Shown piece after piece: positions 53,018 to 61,962 of a DNA stretch of 64,000 bases. Both the position numbers and the translations under genes were made by a program. Numbering within the stretch: position 1 is the first letter of the stretch; each line of letters begins with the position of its first letter. Where the stretch lies: positions 3,914,603-3,978,602 of the forward strand of contig NZ_CP079105.1 in NCBI RefSeq assembly GCF_019285775.1, given 5' to 3'. The DNA is from Skermania piniformis. GTDB lineage: Bacteria; Actinomycetota; Actinomycetes; Mycobacteriales; Mycobacteriaceae. Under the pieces are notes generated by a model that saw only the letters and a program-made list of their open reading frames with translations, made no database searches and had not been told where the DNA came from.

Positions 53018-54106
53018 GTGGGTATGCCGGTGGCTGAACTGGACCGACTGGTCGACGAGGTGGGCCGAGATCCGGACGCCCCCGGCGAATGGCTGACCCG
53101 GCTGCGCGGCGCCGTCGCCGAGTTTGCCCGGCCGGCAACCGTGCAGCTCGTCGGCCGTGCCGGCAGTGGCCGCACCTCGATCGTCCGCGCGCTGGACCTG
53201 TCCGCCGACGCCGAGCTCGCCCCGATCGACGACCCGACCGTTCCCGCCGGACCCCGTCCGGACGCGGATGTGGTACTCCACGTCGTCGCCGACGCGATGC
53301 AGCCGGGCGACCGGCACCTGCTGACCGACCGACCGACCGCCAGCCGCCTGATCGTGCTGAACAAGGCCGATGCGGTCGGTCCCAACCCGGCTGCGGCGCT
53401 GGACCGCTGTGCGGAGTACGCCGCCCGGACCGGCGTCCCGGCGCTGCCGCTGGTGGCTGCGGTGGCCGCCCGGCTGAGCGCTATCGGGGTGCCGTCCGCC
53501 GACCTCGCCGAGTTCCGGGCACTCGCCGCAAGCGGCCGCCCGGCGCCGGACGCAACCGTCGCCGAACACCCGCTGCTCACGCACTGGCAACCGTTCGGCG
53601 TCGGCTGCGCGCTCACCGTGCTCCGGCACGACCCGGCGGCGACCGCCGACCGGCTGCACCAGGTGCTGGAAGCCGCCAGCGGGGTGCGTGCGGTGCGCCG
53701 CACGCTACGAAATCTGACCGAGCGCGCGGCGGCACTGCGCGGCGGGCAGCTGCTGGACGAGCTGGACCGGCTCGCCGCGTTGACCGCTGCCGGCCCGGAC
53801 GGACCGGCGCGCGACGCGCTGGACACGTTTCGCCGCGGACCGATCGCGGCGCGAATCGGGCTGCTCGCCGGGCTGGCCGCGGCCGCGATCGCAGCGTCCC
53901 GTTCGGCCGGCCGGCCGGAGCAGCACGTCGCCGAGCACCCCTTCACCCTCGTCGACCCGCCGGACGCCGCGACCGCGCTGGCCGCGGCGCAACATTGGCG
54001 GACGGTGGCACGCTCGGCCGACAGCGCCGCCATGCGCCGCGCGGCCGAACGCGTCCACCGTGGCTATACCTGGTCCTGGGCGAGGCTGGACGGCCGTGTC
54101 GATTGA
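53018..54106 (+). CDS. GTPase-like protein with degenerate P-loop (Rv0209-like)
   Basis: About 362 residues. The P-loop position reads GRAGSGRTS at 46-54, with Arg52 instead of the catalytic Lys; the G4 motif NKAD is present at 115-118. A helical second half follows, with a hydrophobic stretch IGLLAGLAAAAIAASR near 285. Size, place and pairing match Rv0209 of M. tuberculosis; the layout suggests a dynamin-like or Era-like GTPase that may no longer hydrolyse. GTG 53018 is chosen because AAAGGAGG precedes it by 5-6 bases; ATG 53024 is the alternative. It overlaps the next gene by 11 bp. Confidence 0.72.
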   Translation: MGMPVAELDRLVDEVGRDPDAPGEWLTRLRGAVAEFARPATVQLVGRAGSGRTSIVRALDLSADAELAPIDDPTVPAGPRPDADVVLHVVADAMQPGDRHLLTDRPTASRLIVLNKADAVGPNPAAALDRCAEYAARTGVPALPLVAAVAARLSAIGVPSADLAEFRALAASGRPAPDATVAEHPLLTHWQPFGVGCALTVLRHDPAATADRLHQVLEAASGVRAVRRTLRNLTERAAALRGGQLLDELDRLAALTAAGPDGPARDALDTFRRGPIAARIGLLAGLAAAAIAASRSAGRPEQHVAEHPFTLVDPPDAATALAAAQHWRTVARSADSAAMRRAAERVHRGYTWSWARLDGRVD

Positions 54107-55625
54107 GCGGGAGCTGGCGACCCGCGCCGCGCTGCGGCGGTGGAACCCGGCCGGAGCGCGACTGTTGCGCCGCATCGACGGCGGCGATCCGGGCTTCGAC
54201 CTGCTCGCTCTGCTCGGCCCCGCGGGGGTCGGGGTGTCCACGATGGCGGCCGAGCTGACCCGCCGGGCCGGCATCCGGGCCGACGACCGGCCGAACCCGA
54301 TCGACGGAATCCACGCGGCGGTGACCCTGATCCTGCTCGACGCCGGCACCCCGACCGATCGGTCCACGCTGCGCACCCTCGCCGCTGCCGCCGCCTCCGG
54401 CAGCCGGGTGGTGCTGGCCCTGAACAAAATCGATGCCCATGCCGGCTGGCGAACGGTCGCCGACCAGGACCGGGACCGGATCGCCGAGCAACTCGGCGGT
54501 CCGGACCGTCCGCCGCCGATCCACCCGGTGTCCGCGCTGACCGGCCACGGTCTGGCCGAACTGATCGGCGAGCTGCGGGTAGCTTTCGCCGACGCACCGG
54601 CCCGGGCCGCCGACCGGCTGGTCCGGGCCCGGGCCCATGCCGTCGCGATCGCCCGCGGTCGACTGACCGACGAAATGGCAGCGATCCGGGCCGCGGGCGA
54701 CATCGCCGAGTTACGAGCCGAGCGCGCTCGATTGGCCGGCGACCAGATGGCCACCCAGGCCGAGTCGCTGCGTCGGCTGCGCAGCCAGTTCCAGTTGGCC
54801 AGACTGGACCTGTCGCACGAGGTGGGGGTCACGATCCGGGCGCTGAGCGTCGAGCTGCGGGACGAGCTGAGCCGGTCCGACCGGGCGCGGCTGCGGGACT
54901 ATCCGGCGCGGCTGACCGAGCGGGTGGCGGCGACCGAGGCGGCACTCGGGGGCGCGATCGCGGCCCGGATCGCCGACATCGGCCGGCAAGTGCTCATCGA
55001 GCCGCTCGCCGCCGCACCGTTCGCGCTGGAACCGCCGGGCGCCGAACCGGCAACGCCGCCGCCCCCACCGTCGCCGCGCCGGCCCGGCCTGGAGGACAAA
55101 CTGGTGGTTGCGGTGGGCGCCTCGGCCGGGCTCAGCCTGGGCCGGCTCGCCGTGTCACCACTGTCCCTGGTGCCCGCGCTGGACATGGCGACCGTGCCGG
55201 CGACGCTGCTGCTCGGCGCGGGCGCCGCCTGGTGGTTGACCCGCTCGCGGGGGCAGCTGGCCGATCGGGCACACCTGCGGCAATGGACCACCGACACGCT
55301 GACCGACGTGAAAGCTCAGCTCGACCAGCGGGTCGCCGCGGCCCTGGTCGCCGCCGAGGTGACCACTGCGGAGCGGCTCACCCGGCGCAGCGCGGACGGC
55401 GTGGGGGCAGCGAATCGACGGATCGCGGCGCTCGATGCCGAACTGCACCGGGCCAGCGCCGGGGCCAGCGGCCGGCTCGCCGCGTGCGCGGCCGACCTCA
55501 CCGCACTCGACCGCCACCCGGCCGGGGAACCGATCCGCGCCGAGCCGCGTCCGAACGGACAAGGCCCCGAAGAATCGGCGGGCACCGCGACCGACCCCGG
55601 GAGCAACGATGATCGAGTCCGATGA
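54096..55625 (+). CDS. Dynamin-like GTPase-type protein with degenerate P-loop (Rv0210-like)
   Basis: 509 residues. The P-loop reads GPAGVGVST at 41-49, with Val47 where Lys is expected; G4 is NKID at 110-113. Long helices follow (about 170-310, e.g. ELRAERARLAGDQMATQAE). Two hydrophobic segments near 330-385 (VVAVGASAGLSLGRLAV and ATVPATLLLGAGAAWWL) could insert in a membrane, then another helical part, the layout of bacterial dynamin-like proteins. GTG 54096 overlaps the previous gene by 11 bp, so they are coupled. Matches the place and size of Rv0210. Confidence 0.72.
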   Translation: MSIERELATRAALRRWNPAGARLLRRIDGGDPGFDLLALLGPAGVGVSTMAAELTRRAGIRADDRPNPIDGIHAAVTLILLDAGTPTDRSTLRTLAAAAASGSRVVLALNKIDAHAGWRTVADQDRDRIAEQLGGPDRPPPIHPVSALTGHGLAELIGELRVAFADAPARAADRLVRARAHAVAIARGRLTDEMAAIRAAGDIAELRAERARLAGDQMATQAESLRRLRSQFQLARLDLSHEVGVTIRALSVELRDELSRSDRARLRDYPARLTERVAATEAALGGAIAARIADIGRQVLIEPLAAAPFALEPPGAEPATPPPPPSPRRPGLEDKLVVAVGASAGLSLGRLAVSPLSLVPALDMATVPATLLLGAGAAWWLTRSRGQLADRAHLRQWTTDTLTDVKAQLDQRVAAALVAAEVTTAERLTRRSADGVGAANRRIAALDAELHRASAGASGRLAACAADLTALDRHPAGEPIRAEPRPNGQGPEESAGTATDPGSNDDRVR

Positions 55626-55929
55626 CCTGTCCACCCTCGGTTGGACCAGGTTCGACCTGCCCGACCTGGACGCCGACCGTCCGCTGGACGATGTCGGGCC
55701 GATCGATATCGGGGAACCGACGATCGACCTCGACGGGGACGCCGTTGCCGACACCGTGACCGAAGCCACCACCACCGGGCTGGTGGTGGCCACCGACAGC
55801 GACCGGGACGGGCTCGCCGAGCACGTGACGATCATCGACCGAACCGGGGAATACGCCGGTTGGCAGTACCGGCACGACGAGTGTGGCGGGCGGTGGGAAC
55901 GGACCGCCGGGGGTACGATCGGCAGCTGA
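55609..55929 (+). CDS. Small acidic protein with EF-hand-like repeats (DUF6802-like)
   Basis: 106 residues, very acidic. Two DxDxD-type loops, [13 protein letters not shown] and [13 protein letters not shown], resemble calcium-binding dockerin/EF-hand loops, followed by [16 protein letters not shown]. It resembles DUF6802 proteins of Mycobacteriales; function unknown. No signal peptide. ATG 55609 overlaps the end of the upstream gene by 17 bp, so it is part of the same operon. Confidence 0.72.
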   Translation: MIESDDLSTLGWTRFDLPDLDADRPLDDVGPIDIGEPTIDLDGDAVADTVTEATTTGLVVATDSDRDGLAEHVTIIDRTGEYAGWQYRHDECGGRWERTAGGTIGS

Positions 55930-56101
55930 AACCCACGCCGAACAGGCGCCGCGGCCTCTTTCCGATCAGCTGCCGTTCTCCGACGGGTACGACCCAGCTC
56001 CGCGCGTGCAGCCTTCCCGGGTTACCCTCGGGTATCCAGGCATCCGGCATCGTGCGATGGTCCGTAAGCCTCGCGACCGGCACCGACTCCAGGAGAATTC
56101 G

Positions 56102-57934
56102 ATGACCTCAGCGACCGTTTCCGGGATCCGAGCCGAAGACACCCCGCCCACACAGCACCGCGAGCTGATCGCCTGGGTCGACGAGATCGCTGCGCTGACC
56201 GAGCCCGACCGGGTGGTCTGGGCCGACGGATCCGACGAGGAATGGGAGCGGATCACCACCCAGCTGGTCGACGCCGGCACCTTCCGCCGGTTGAATCCGC
56301 ACAAGAAGCCGAACTCGTTCCTCGCCCTGTCGGACCCGTCCGACGTCGCGCGGGTGGAGTCGCGCACCTACATCTGTTCGCGCGACGAGTCCGACGCCGG
56401 GCCGACCAACAACTGGGTCGATCCGACCGAGATGCGCGCGACCATGACCGAGCTCTACCGCGGCTCGATGAAGGGCCGGACGATGTATGTCGTGCCGTTC
56501 TGCATGGGCCCGCTCGGCGCCGACGATCCCAAGCTGGGCGTCGAGATCACCGACAGCGAGTACGTCGTGGTGTCCATGCGGGTGATGACCCGGATGGGCA
56601 GTGCCGCACTGGCCGCGCTCGGGACCGACACCCCGTTCGTCAAGTGTCTGCATTCGGTGGGCGCGCCGCTCGCCGACGGCCGGGCCGACGTGCCGTGGCC
56701 GTGCAACGACACCAAATACATCACCCACTTCCCGGAGGACCGGGAGATCTGGAGCTACGGCTCCGGGTACGGCGGCAACGCACTGCTCGGCAAGAAGTGC
56801 TACTCGCTGCGGATCGCGTCGGCGATGGCGCACGACGAGGGCTGGCTCGCCGAACACATGCTGATCCTCAAGTTGATCTCCCCGGAAAACAAGAACTACT
56901 ACATCGCCGCCGCTTTCCCGAGCGCATGCGGCAAGACCAACCTGGCGATGATCCAGCCGACGGTCCCGGGCTGGCGCGCCGAGACGCTCGGCGACGACAT
57001 CGCCTGGATGCGCTTCGGCAAGGACGGCCGCCTGTACGCGGTCAATCCGGAAGCCGGATTCTTCGGCGTCGCACCGGGCACCAACCGCAGCTCGAACCCG
57101 AACGCGATGGACACGATCGAGGCGGGGAACACGGTGTATACCAACGTGGCTCTCACCGACGACGGCGACATCTGGTGGGAGGGGATGGAATCCGAGCCGG
57201 ATCACCTGATCGACTGGCACGGCAACGACTGGGAACTGCGCGAATCCGACGGCAAGGCGGCGCATCCCAACTCGCGGTACTGCACACCGATGTCGCAATG
57301 CCCGATCCTGGCGCCGGAATGGGACGACCCACAGGGCGTGCCGATTTCGGCGATCCTCTTCGGCGGGCGGCGCAAGACCACCGTCCCGTTGGTCACCGAG
57401 TCGCTCGGCTGGGAGCACGGTGTCTTCATGGGCGCCACGATGTCGTCCGAGCAGACCGCGGCCGCCGAGGGCAAGGTCGGCGCGGTGCGCCGGGACCCGA
57501 TGGCGATGTTGCCCTTCATGGGGTACCACGTCGGTGACTACATCGCGCACTGGCTCGACCTCGGCAAGCAGGCCGACGCGAGCAAGCTCCCGAAGATCTT
57601 CTACGTCAACTGGTTCCGCCGCGGTGAGGACGGCCGGTTCCTGTGGCCCGGATTCGGCGAGAACTCGCGGGTGTTGCAATGGATCATCGGCCGGATCGAG
57701 GGCACGGCGGACGCCGAGTCCACCCCGATCGGCAATGTGCCCACCGCCGCACAGCTCGATCTGGCCGGGTTGGATGCCGCCCCGGCCGACGTGGACGAGT
57801 CGTTGCGGGTCGACCTCGACGAGTGGCGCCGCGAGCTACCGATGATCGAGGAATGGTTCGAGTTCGTCGGCGACAAGCTGCCTTCCGGGGTCCGGGACGA
57901 GTTCGAAGCGCTGCGCCAACGGCTGGACGGCTAG
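56102..57934 (+). CDS. pckA: Phosphoenolpyruvate carboxykinase (GTP)
   Basis: 610 residues, standard for GTP-PEPCK. It converts oxaloacetate to PEP in gluconeogenesis. [13 protein letters not shown] is the kinase-1a P-loop with the reactive Cys, GDDIAWM the metal-binding stretch, and [13 protein letters not shown] and [12 protein letters not shown] are also family motifs. ATG 56102 follows AGGAG; a 172-bp gap upstream should hold its promoter. Its place after the GTPase-like pair agrees with Rv0209-Rv0211. Confidence 0.97.
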   Translation: MTSATVSGIRAEDTPPTQHRELIAWVDEIAALTEPDRVVWADGSDEEWERITTQLVDAGTFRRLNPHKKPNSFLALSDPSDVARVESRTYICSRDESDAGPTNNWVDPTEMRATMTELYRGSMKGRTMYVVPFCMGPLGADDPKLGVEITDSEYVVVSMRVMTRMGSAALAALGTDTPFVKCLHSVGAPLADGRADVPWPCNDTKYITHFPEDREIWSYGSGYGGNALLGKKCYSLRIASAMAHDEGWLAEHMLILKLISPENKNYYIAAAFPSACGKTNLAMIQPTVPGWRAETLGDDIAWMRFGKDGRLYAVNPEAGFFGVAPGTNRSSNPNAMDTIEAGNTVYTNVALTDDGDIWWEGMESEPDHLIDWHGNDWELRESDGKAAHPNSRYCTPMSQCPILAPEWDDPQGVPISAILFGGRRKTTVPLVTESLGWEHGVFMGATMSSEQTAAAEGKVGAVRRDPMAMLPFMGYHVGDYIAHWLDLGKQADASKLPKIFYVNWFRRGEDGRFLWPGFGENSRVLQWIIGRIEGTADAESTPIGNVPTAAQLDLAGLDAAPADVDESLRVDLDEWRRELPMIEEWFEFVGDKLPSGVRDEFEALRQRLDG

Positions 57935-57987
57935 CATGAGCACCGCGGACCTGGTCGGGGGTCGGTAACAAGGTCGGAGGTCGGGTC

Positions 57988-58830
57988 TTGTCGGTCGATT
58001 ATTGGTCCACGTCGGACAACCCGTTCGAGTGCCTGATCGACCACCGACGAACCGAGATGCTGCGGACCGCCATCGAGGGTGCGGTCACCCCGGGCGACAT
58101 CGTGATCGACGCCGGCGCCGGGACCGGGATCCTGTCGCTGTTCGCGGCAGCCGCCGGTGCCGGCCAGGTCTATGCGGTGGAGATCGACCCGCTGCTGGCC
58201 CACACATTGGATCGGACGGTCCGGCTGAACGAGCAGACCGAGGCGATCACCGTGGTGAGCGGCGACATCCGCACGGCCGATCTGCCCCGTGCCGACGTCG
58301 TGATCGCCGAGCTGATCGACACGGCGTTGATCGACGAAGCGCTGGTCCAGGTGGCCAACGCGCTGATCGGCCGCGGCGTGATCGACACCGAGACCATGCT
58401 GCTGCCGAGCGACTACCGGACCCGGGTGCAGTTGGTGAACGCCGACAACATCTACTACGGCTTCCGGGTTGCCGCGGTCCGGCACGAATGGCCGCATTAC
58501 ACCGATCGCGAGCATTGGACCAGCCCGCCGGTGACCGCGGCGACGCCGTGGTTCGACGTCTGGTCGGCCCGGCTCGGCACCGGCGTCTCGGAGGAGCCGA
58601 TCATCTTCGAGTTCACCGCCGAGTTCGCCCGCCCGACGACGGTCAACGGCCTCCGCATCGCGGGCGACGAATTGTTCGGTGTCGCCGGCTGGACCGGCGG
58701 ATATCCGTCGTTGAATGCGCCCAAGCTCATCCCGCTCGACCCGATCACCGTGTGCGGTGCGGTGACCTTCCGGGGTGGCTACCGGCTGGGCGGCGGGCTC
58801 GGTTCGGTCTGGCTGGAACCGTCCGGCTGA
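57988..58830 (+). CDS. PRMT-like class I SAM-dependent methyltransferase
   Basis: 280 residues. Motif I is [20 protein letters not shown] (about 39-58) with the acidic end VYAVE. The stretch [11 protein letters not shown] has Glu108 and Glu117 spaced exactly as the double-E loop (SExxxxxxxxE) of protein arginine methyltransferases. An N-terminal [20 protein letters not shown] recalls the PRMT entry helix, and the C-terminal half is beta-rich. It may methylate a protein side chain; the substrate is unknown. The start is TTG 57988, preceded by GGAGG at 7 bases. Confidence 0.75.
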   Translation: MSVDYWSTSDNPFECLIDHRRTEMLRTAIEGAVTPGDIVIDAGAGTGILSLFAAAAGAGQVYAVEIDPLLAHTLDRTVRLNEQTEAITVVSGDIRTADLPRADVVIAELIDTALIDEALVQVANALIGRGVIDTETMLLPSDYRTRVQLVNADNIYYGFRVAAVRHEWPHYTDREHWTSPPVTAATPWFDVWSARLGTGVSEEPIIFEFTAEFARPTTVNGLRIAGDELFGVAGWTGGYPSLNAPKLIPLDPITVCGAVTFRGGYRLGGGLGSVWLEPSG

Positions 58831-58911
58831 TAGGTTCTCCTCGTCCCACGTTCTCGGGGGCACGTCCGGCCCGGGTGCAACGTCCCCGGGCGGAATCTTT
58901 CGGAAGGAACG

Positions 58912-59475
58912 ATGTTGACCATGGCCGATCTCCGGGTAGCCGCGGCAGCCGCGTCGCTGTTGGCCGTCACTGTGGCACTGGCCGGCTGCGGATCGAGCGA
59001 TGAGAAGTCCGGCACCGAATCGAGCACCGCTGCGGTATCGGGTTCGGACGCATCGGGTTCCGTGGCACCGACCAGCGCGGGCGCGGCGACCGGGGTGCGG
59101 TCGTCGGTGACCCTGGACGGCAAGCCGGTCGAGGGGTCGTTCAGCACCACCTGCGCCAAGAAGGACGGCACCCTCACGCTGACCCTGAACGACCCGGAGC
59201 ACGCCACCTACGGCGACCTCACGGTCACCGCGGTGCTCACCGCCGCCGACGACGCGGTGCAGTCGTTCTCGGTCGCCGGCACCACCGGCGGCACCGGGCC
59301 GGGGCCGTACACGCTCGGCTACACCGTCGGCATGCCGATCGGCTCGGCCCAGGGGCAGAACGACGGGATCAAGTACAAGGTGACCGGCCAGGCAGTCGCC
59401 ACGGACCGGAGCGCCCCGGCAGCATCGATCCCGTTCGACGTGATCTTCTCCTGCGACTCGGTCGCCGGCGCCTGA
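58912..59475 (+). CDS. LpqH-type lipoprotein
   Basis: 187 residues. Signal peptide with lipobox ALAGC (Cys near 26), a Ser/Ala/Gly-rich linker, then a domain with two Cys (STTCAKKDG and IFSCDSVAG) framing the LpqH/19-kDa-type fold (SSVTLDGKPVEGSF). Surface-anchored; relatives are immunogenic in mycobacteria. The first ATG follows AAGGA. Convergent with the CDF gene, 21 bp apart. Confidence 0.82.
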   Translation: MLTMADLRVAAAAASLLAVTVALAGCGSSDEKSGTESSTAAVSGSDASGSVAPTSAGAATGVRSSVTLDGKPVEGSFSTTCAKKDGTLTLTLNDPEHATYGDLTVTAVLTAADDAVQSFSVAGTTGGTGPGPYTLGYTVGMPIGSAQGQNDGIKYKVTGQAVATDRSAPAASIPFDVIFSCDSVAGA

Positions 59476-59496
59476 CCGGACGGCCCGGCCGAGGGA

Positions 59497-60426
59497 TCAG
59501 GCGTCGATTTCCGCTTCCTCCGGGGTGGCGAGGGTGAGCACCACCTTGCGTAGCCGCGGGTCTTCTTCGAGCTGCTTTTCCAGCGTGCGCAAGGTCCGCG
59601 CGACCTGGGCCTCGGCGAAGTCACCGACCAGGTCGACGCCGGCCACCACGTACAGCTGGCGCGGCCCGACGAACTCGGTGCGCAGGTAGGTCACCCGATC
59701 CACCTCGGGCAACGCGCGCAACGTCGCCAGCATGGCGAGACGCACCCGCGGTGCCGCCTGCTCGCCGACCAGAAAACGTCGGTTCCGGTCGATGAGCATC
59801 AGGGCGACACCGCCGAGCAGCACGCCCACCAGGATCGACCCGATCGCGTCCGGCACCGGCGACCCGGTCAGCTGATGTGCCAGGATCCCGATTGCTGCGA
59901 TGATCAGACCGACCAACGCAGCCGCATCCTCGGCGAAGACCGCCCGCACGGTCGGGTCGGAGGTCCGGAGCGCCTGCCCGACCACCGATCGATCCGCGTC
60001 CTTCGCCTCCTTCTGCAGCTGGCGGTAGGACTGCCGGAACGAGATCCCCTCCAGCACGAACGAGATCCCCAACACCAGGTAGGCCAGCAGAAAATCGTCC
60101 GCCGGCTCGGGCGCCTGCAGCTCGTGTATCCCGTGCGTGATCGACACGCCGGCGCCGAGGGCGAACAGACCGATCGCGGCGAACATCGACCAGATGTACA
60201 CCTCCCGGCCGTAACCGAGCGGATGCGTGCGGTCGCCGGGGCGAGCGGCGCGGCGGTTGGCGATCATCAGCAGGATCTCGTTGCCGGTATCGGCCCAGGA
60301 ATGCGCCGCTTCGGCGACCATCGATGCCGACCCACTCAATGCCGCTGCCACCGACTTGGCGATCGCGATGAGCATGTTCGCCGCGAAGGCGAGCAACACG
60401 GTGAAGACGCTTTCGTTCTCGTTCAC
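59497..60426 (-). CDS. Cation diffusion facilitator, SLC30A9/ZnT9-like
   Basis: 309 residues, six membrane helices plus a C-terminal metal-binding-like domain. The first metal site reads HSWADTGNE; the second reads FAEDAAALVGL, where the His of typical CDF transporters is replaced by Glu, as in the ZnT9 branch. GYGREVYIWSMFAAIGLF is also typical of that branch. Zinc or another divalent metal efflux is likely but unproven. GTG 60426 is chosen over an upstream start at 60483, whose extension is not family-like. Confidence 0.85.
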   Translation of the reverse strand: MNENESVFTVLLAFAANMLIAIAKSVAAALSGSASMVAEAAHSWADTGNEILLMIANRRAARPGDRTHPLGYGREVYIWSMFAAIGLFALGAGVSITHGIHELQAPEPADDFLLAYLVLGISFVLEGISFRQSYRQLQKEAKDADRSVVGQALRTSDPTVRAVFAEDAAALVGLIIAAIGILAHQLTGSPVPDAIGSILVGVLLGGVALMLIDRNRRFLVGEQAAPRVRLAMLATLRALPEVDRVTYLRTEFVGPRQLYVVAGVDLVGDFAEAQVARTLRTLEKQLEEDPRLRKVVLTLATPEEAEIDA

Positions 60427-60848
60427 GGTTCGATTCTCTCGCGGGTAGGCCGAACGATTCACCGCTCGGCTGCCGCGTCGCACCGATACCTACCGCGGGG
60501 TCGGCCGGATGACGTACCCGGCGCCGGTCGGGCGGTTCGCAAAGGGGCTTATTCGGGATAGTTGGGCAGTTCGTTACAGCCGTGGCCGGACAATAGCGCA
60601 ACCGTTATTAACATGTTATCGTCGATCTTAAGGGCGGCCACCGTCGGTCGCTCGGTCACCGAATGCTCGATGCACGACTCGGCGAGAAACTTGCCGAGCG
60701 TGCCCGTCGCGGCGTCCGGTGGGTCGGGGAGCACAACACCACTGCATGCCGTGGGTAGGCGAGCGGGTCGAAACCGCTACGCCTCGTTCACGGTGCTCGT
60801 CCACCCATCGGTCGCCCTGCCGCGGCGGGTCAACCGAAGGGATCGATC
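60427..60848. other. Intergenic region, 422 bp
   Basis: Between the divergent CDF and acyltransferase-like genes. It holds an AT-richer patch at 60590-60640 (CGTTATTAACATGTTATCG) that would suit a promoter, and a weak hairpin CTCGGC/GCCGAG at 60678-60698. No gene recognised. Confidence 0.4.
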
Positions 60849-61946
60849 GTGTTCACCACCACCGCATTACAGGGACCGTCGAACAACCGAACCCGGCCGG
60901 CCGCCAACCCCCGAATCCGCTGGTACGACCGGCCGTGGCTGGACGAGTCGATCGTGACGATCTGCGGCCCGTTCGACCTCCCGCCGGAATGGGCCTTTCG
61001 CGAGGCCGTGCTCCGGCTCGCGGCCGACCAGCCGCAGCGCCGGCTACTCCGGGACCGCGGCTTCGCGCCGGACACCCTGGTCACGACGCGGGAACGACCG
61101 GCCGGCCCGATCGGCAGCACCGACACCGGCCGGCTGCTCGACGCCATCGCCACCGACGAAGAGCTCGCCTGGCCCTTGGCTATCGTTCGTTGCGGCAACT
61201 ACCTCGGCGTGCGGTACGCGCCGGGGGTGGCGGACAACGACCTGGTCGGACCGACCGTCCGCACGCTCCTCGGTACCGCCTTCAACATCCAGGCCGGCCG
61301 GCCATCGGCCGACACACCCGATGCGGCACGACCGGCCACCACAGCCGCGCCGCGCAGCAGCCGAGCCGGCCGCTGCACCAGCATCGCCACCATGTCCGCC
61401 GAGCAGCATGCCGAACTCGGGGAGTGGGCGGCCCGGTACGCATCCCGGGCGTCCCGGCACGCGCTCCTGGTGGCCGGGATCACCCGGAGCCTCGACGACG
61501 TCGGCCTCACCGTCGCCTCCCAGGCGACCCGGATCTCCTTCGAAGTGGGCCGGGATCGTCGCCGGGTCGGGCTCACCGGGTACTGGCCAGCCGGCCGGCC
61601 GCTCCGGCTTCCGCTGCGACCTTCCCCGGACCAGGTCCAGGTCGCGGCGCAGGCCGCCCCGCCGCGGCTCCGACCGATGCCCACCCGGGTCGGCCTGCCG
61701 CGGCTGACCTTCCACCACCTGGGTCGCCCACCGGCTGCCGCACACCTGCCCTACCTGCCCGGTCTGCCGGTGACCTGCACCGGCAGTCTGGCCCCGAGCG
61801 CGCCGCCGGACGTTGCCGTCATGACGATGGAATGCCAAGGGGCGCTGCACTTCTCGGCATCCTGCTTGGCGAACGGGCCGGACCCGTTGCTGCTCCGCGC
61901 CGCGCTGGAACGATTCGCCGAAAACCCGGTCGCGATCCTGCGCTGA
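60849..61946 (+). CDS. Acyltransferase/condensation-like protein without the HHxxxDG motif
   Basis: 365 residues; not recognised with certainty. The start WLDESIVTICGPFDLPPEWAF, the helix with REAVLRLAADQPQRR and the C-terminal MECQGALHFSASCLANGPD recall condensation or WS/DGAT-type acyltransferases. At the catalytic position, however, it reads RYAPGVADNDLVG rather than HHxxxDG. It may be a divergent or inactive relative. GTG 60849 follows GAAGGGA. Convergent with the aldehyde dehydrogenase (16 bp apart). Confidence 0.55.
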   Translation: MFTTTALQGPSNNRTRPAANPRIRWYDRPWLDESIVTICGPFDLPPEWAFREAVLRLAADQPQRRLLRDRGFAPDTLVTTRERPAGPIGSTDTGRLLDAIATDEELAWPLAIVRCGNYLGVRYAPGVADNDLVGPTVRTLLGTAFNIQAGRPSADTPDAARPATTAAPRSSRAGRCTSIATMSAEQHAELGEWAARYASRASRHALLVAGITRSLDDVGLTVASQATRISFEVGRDRRRVGLTGYWPAGRPLRLPLRPSPDQVQVAAQAAPPRLRPMPTRVGLPRLTFHHLGRPPAAAHLPYLPGLPVTCTGSLAPSAPPDVAVMTMECQGALHFSASCLANGPDPLLLRAALERFAENPVAILR

Positions 61947-61962
61947 CCGGCCACCGCGGAAC

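Noticed and set aside
56023-56034. TACCC-TC-GGGTA inverted repeat upstream of pckA
   Set aside because: Short arms of common GC-rich words; not distinguishable from background without comparison to orthologues.
60549-60734. 61-codon minus-strand frame between the CDF and acyltransferase-like genes
   Set aside because: GTG start without an RBS and no recognisable sequence; could not be supported.
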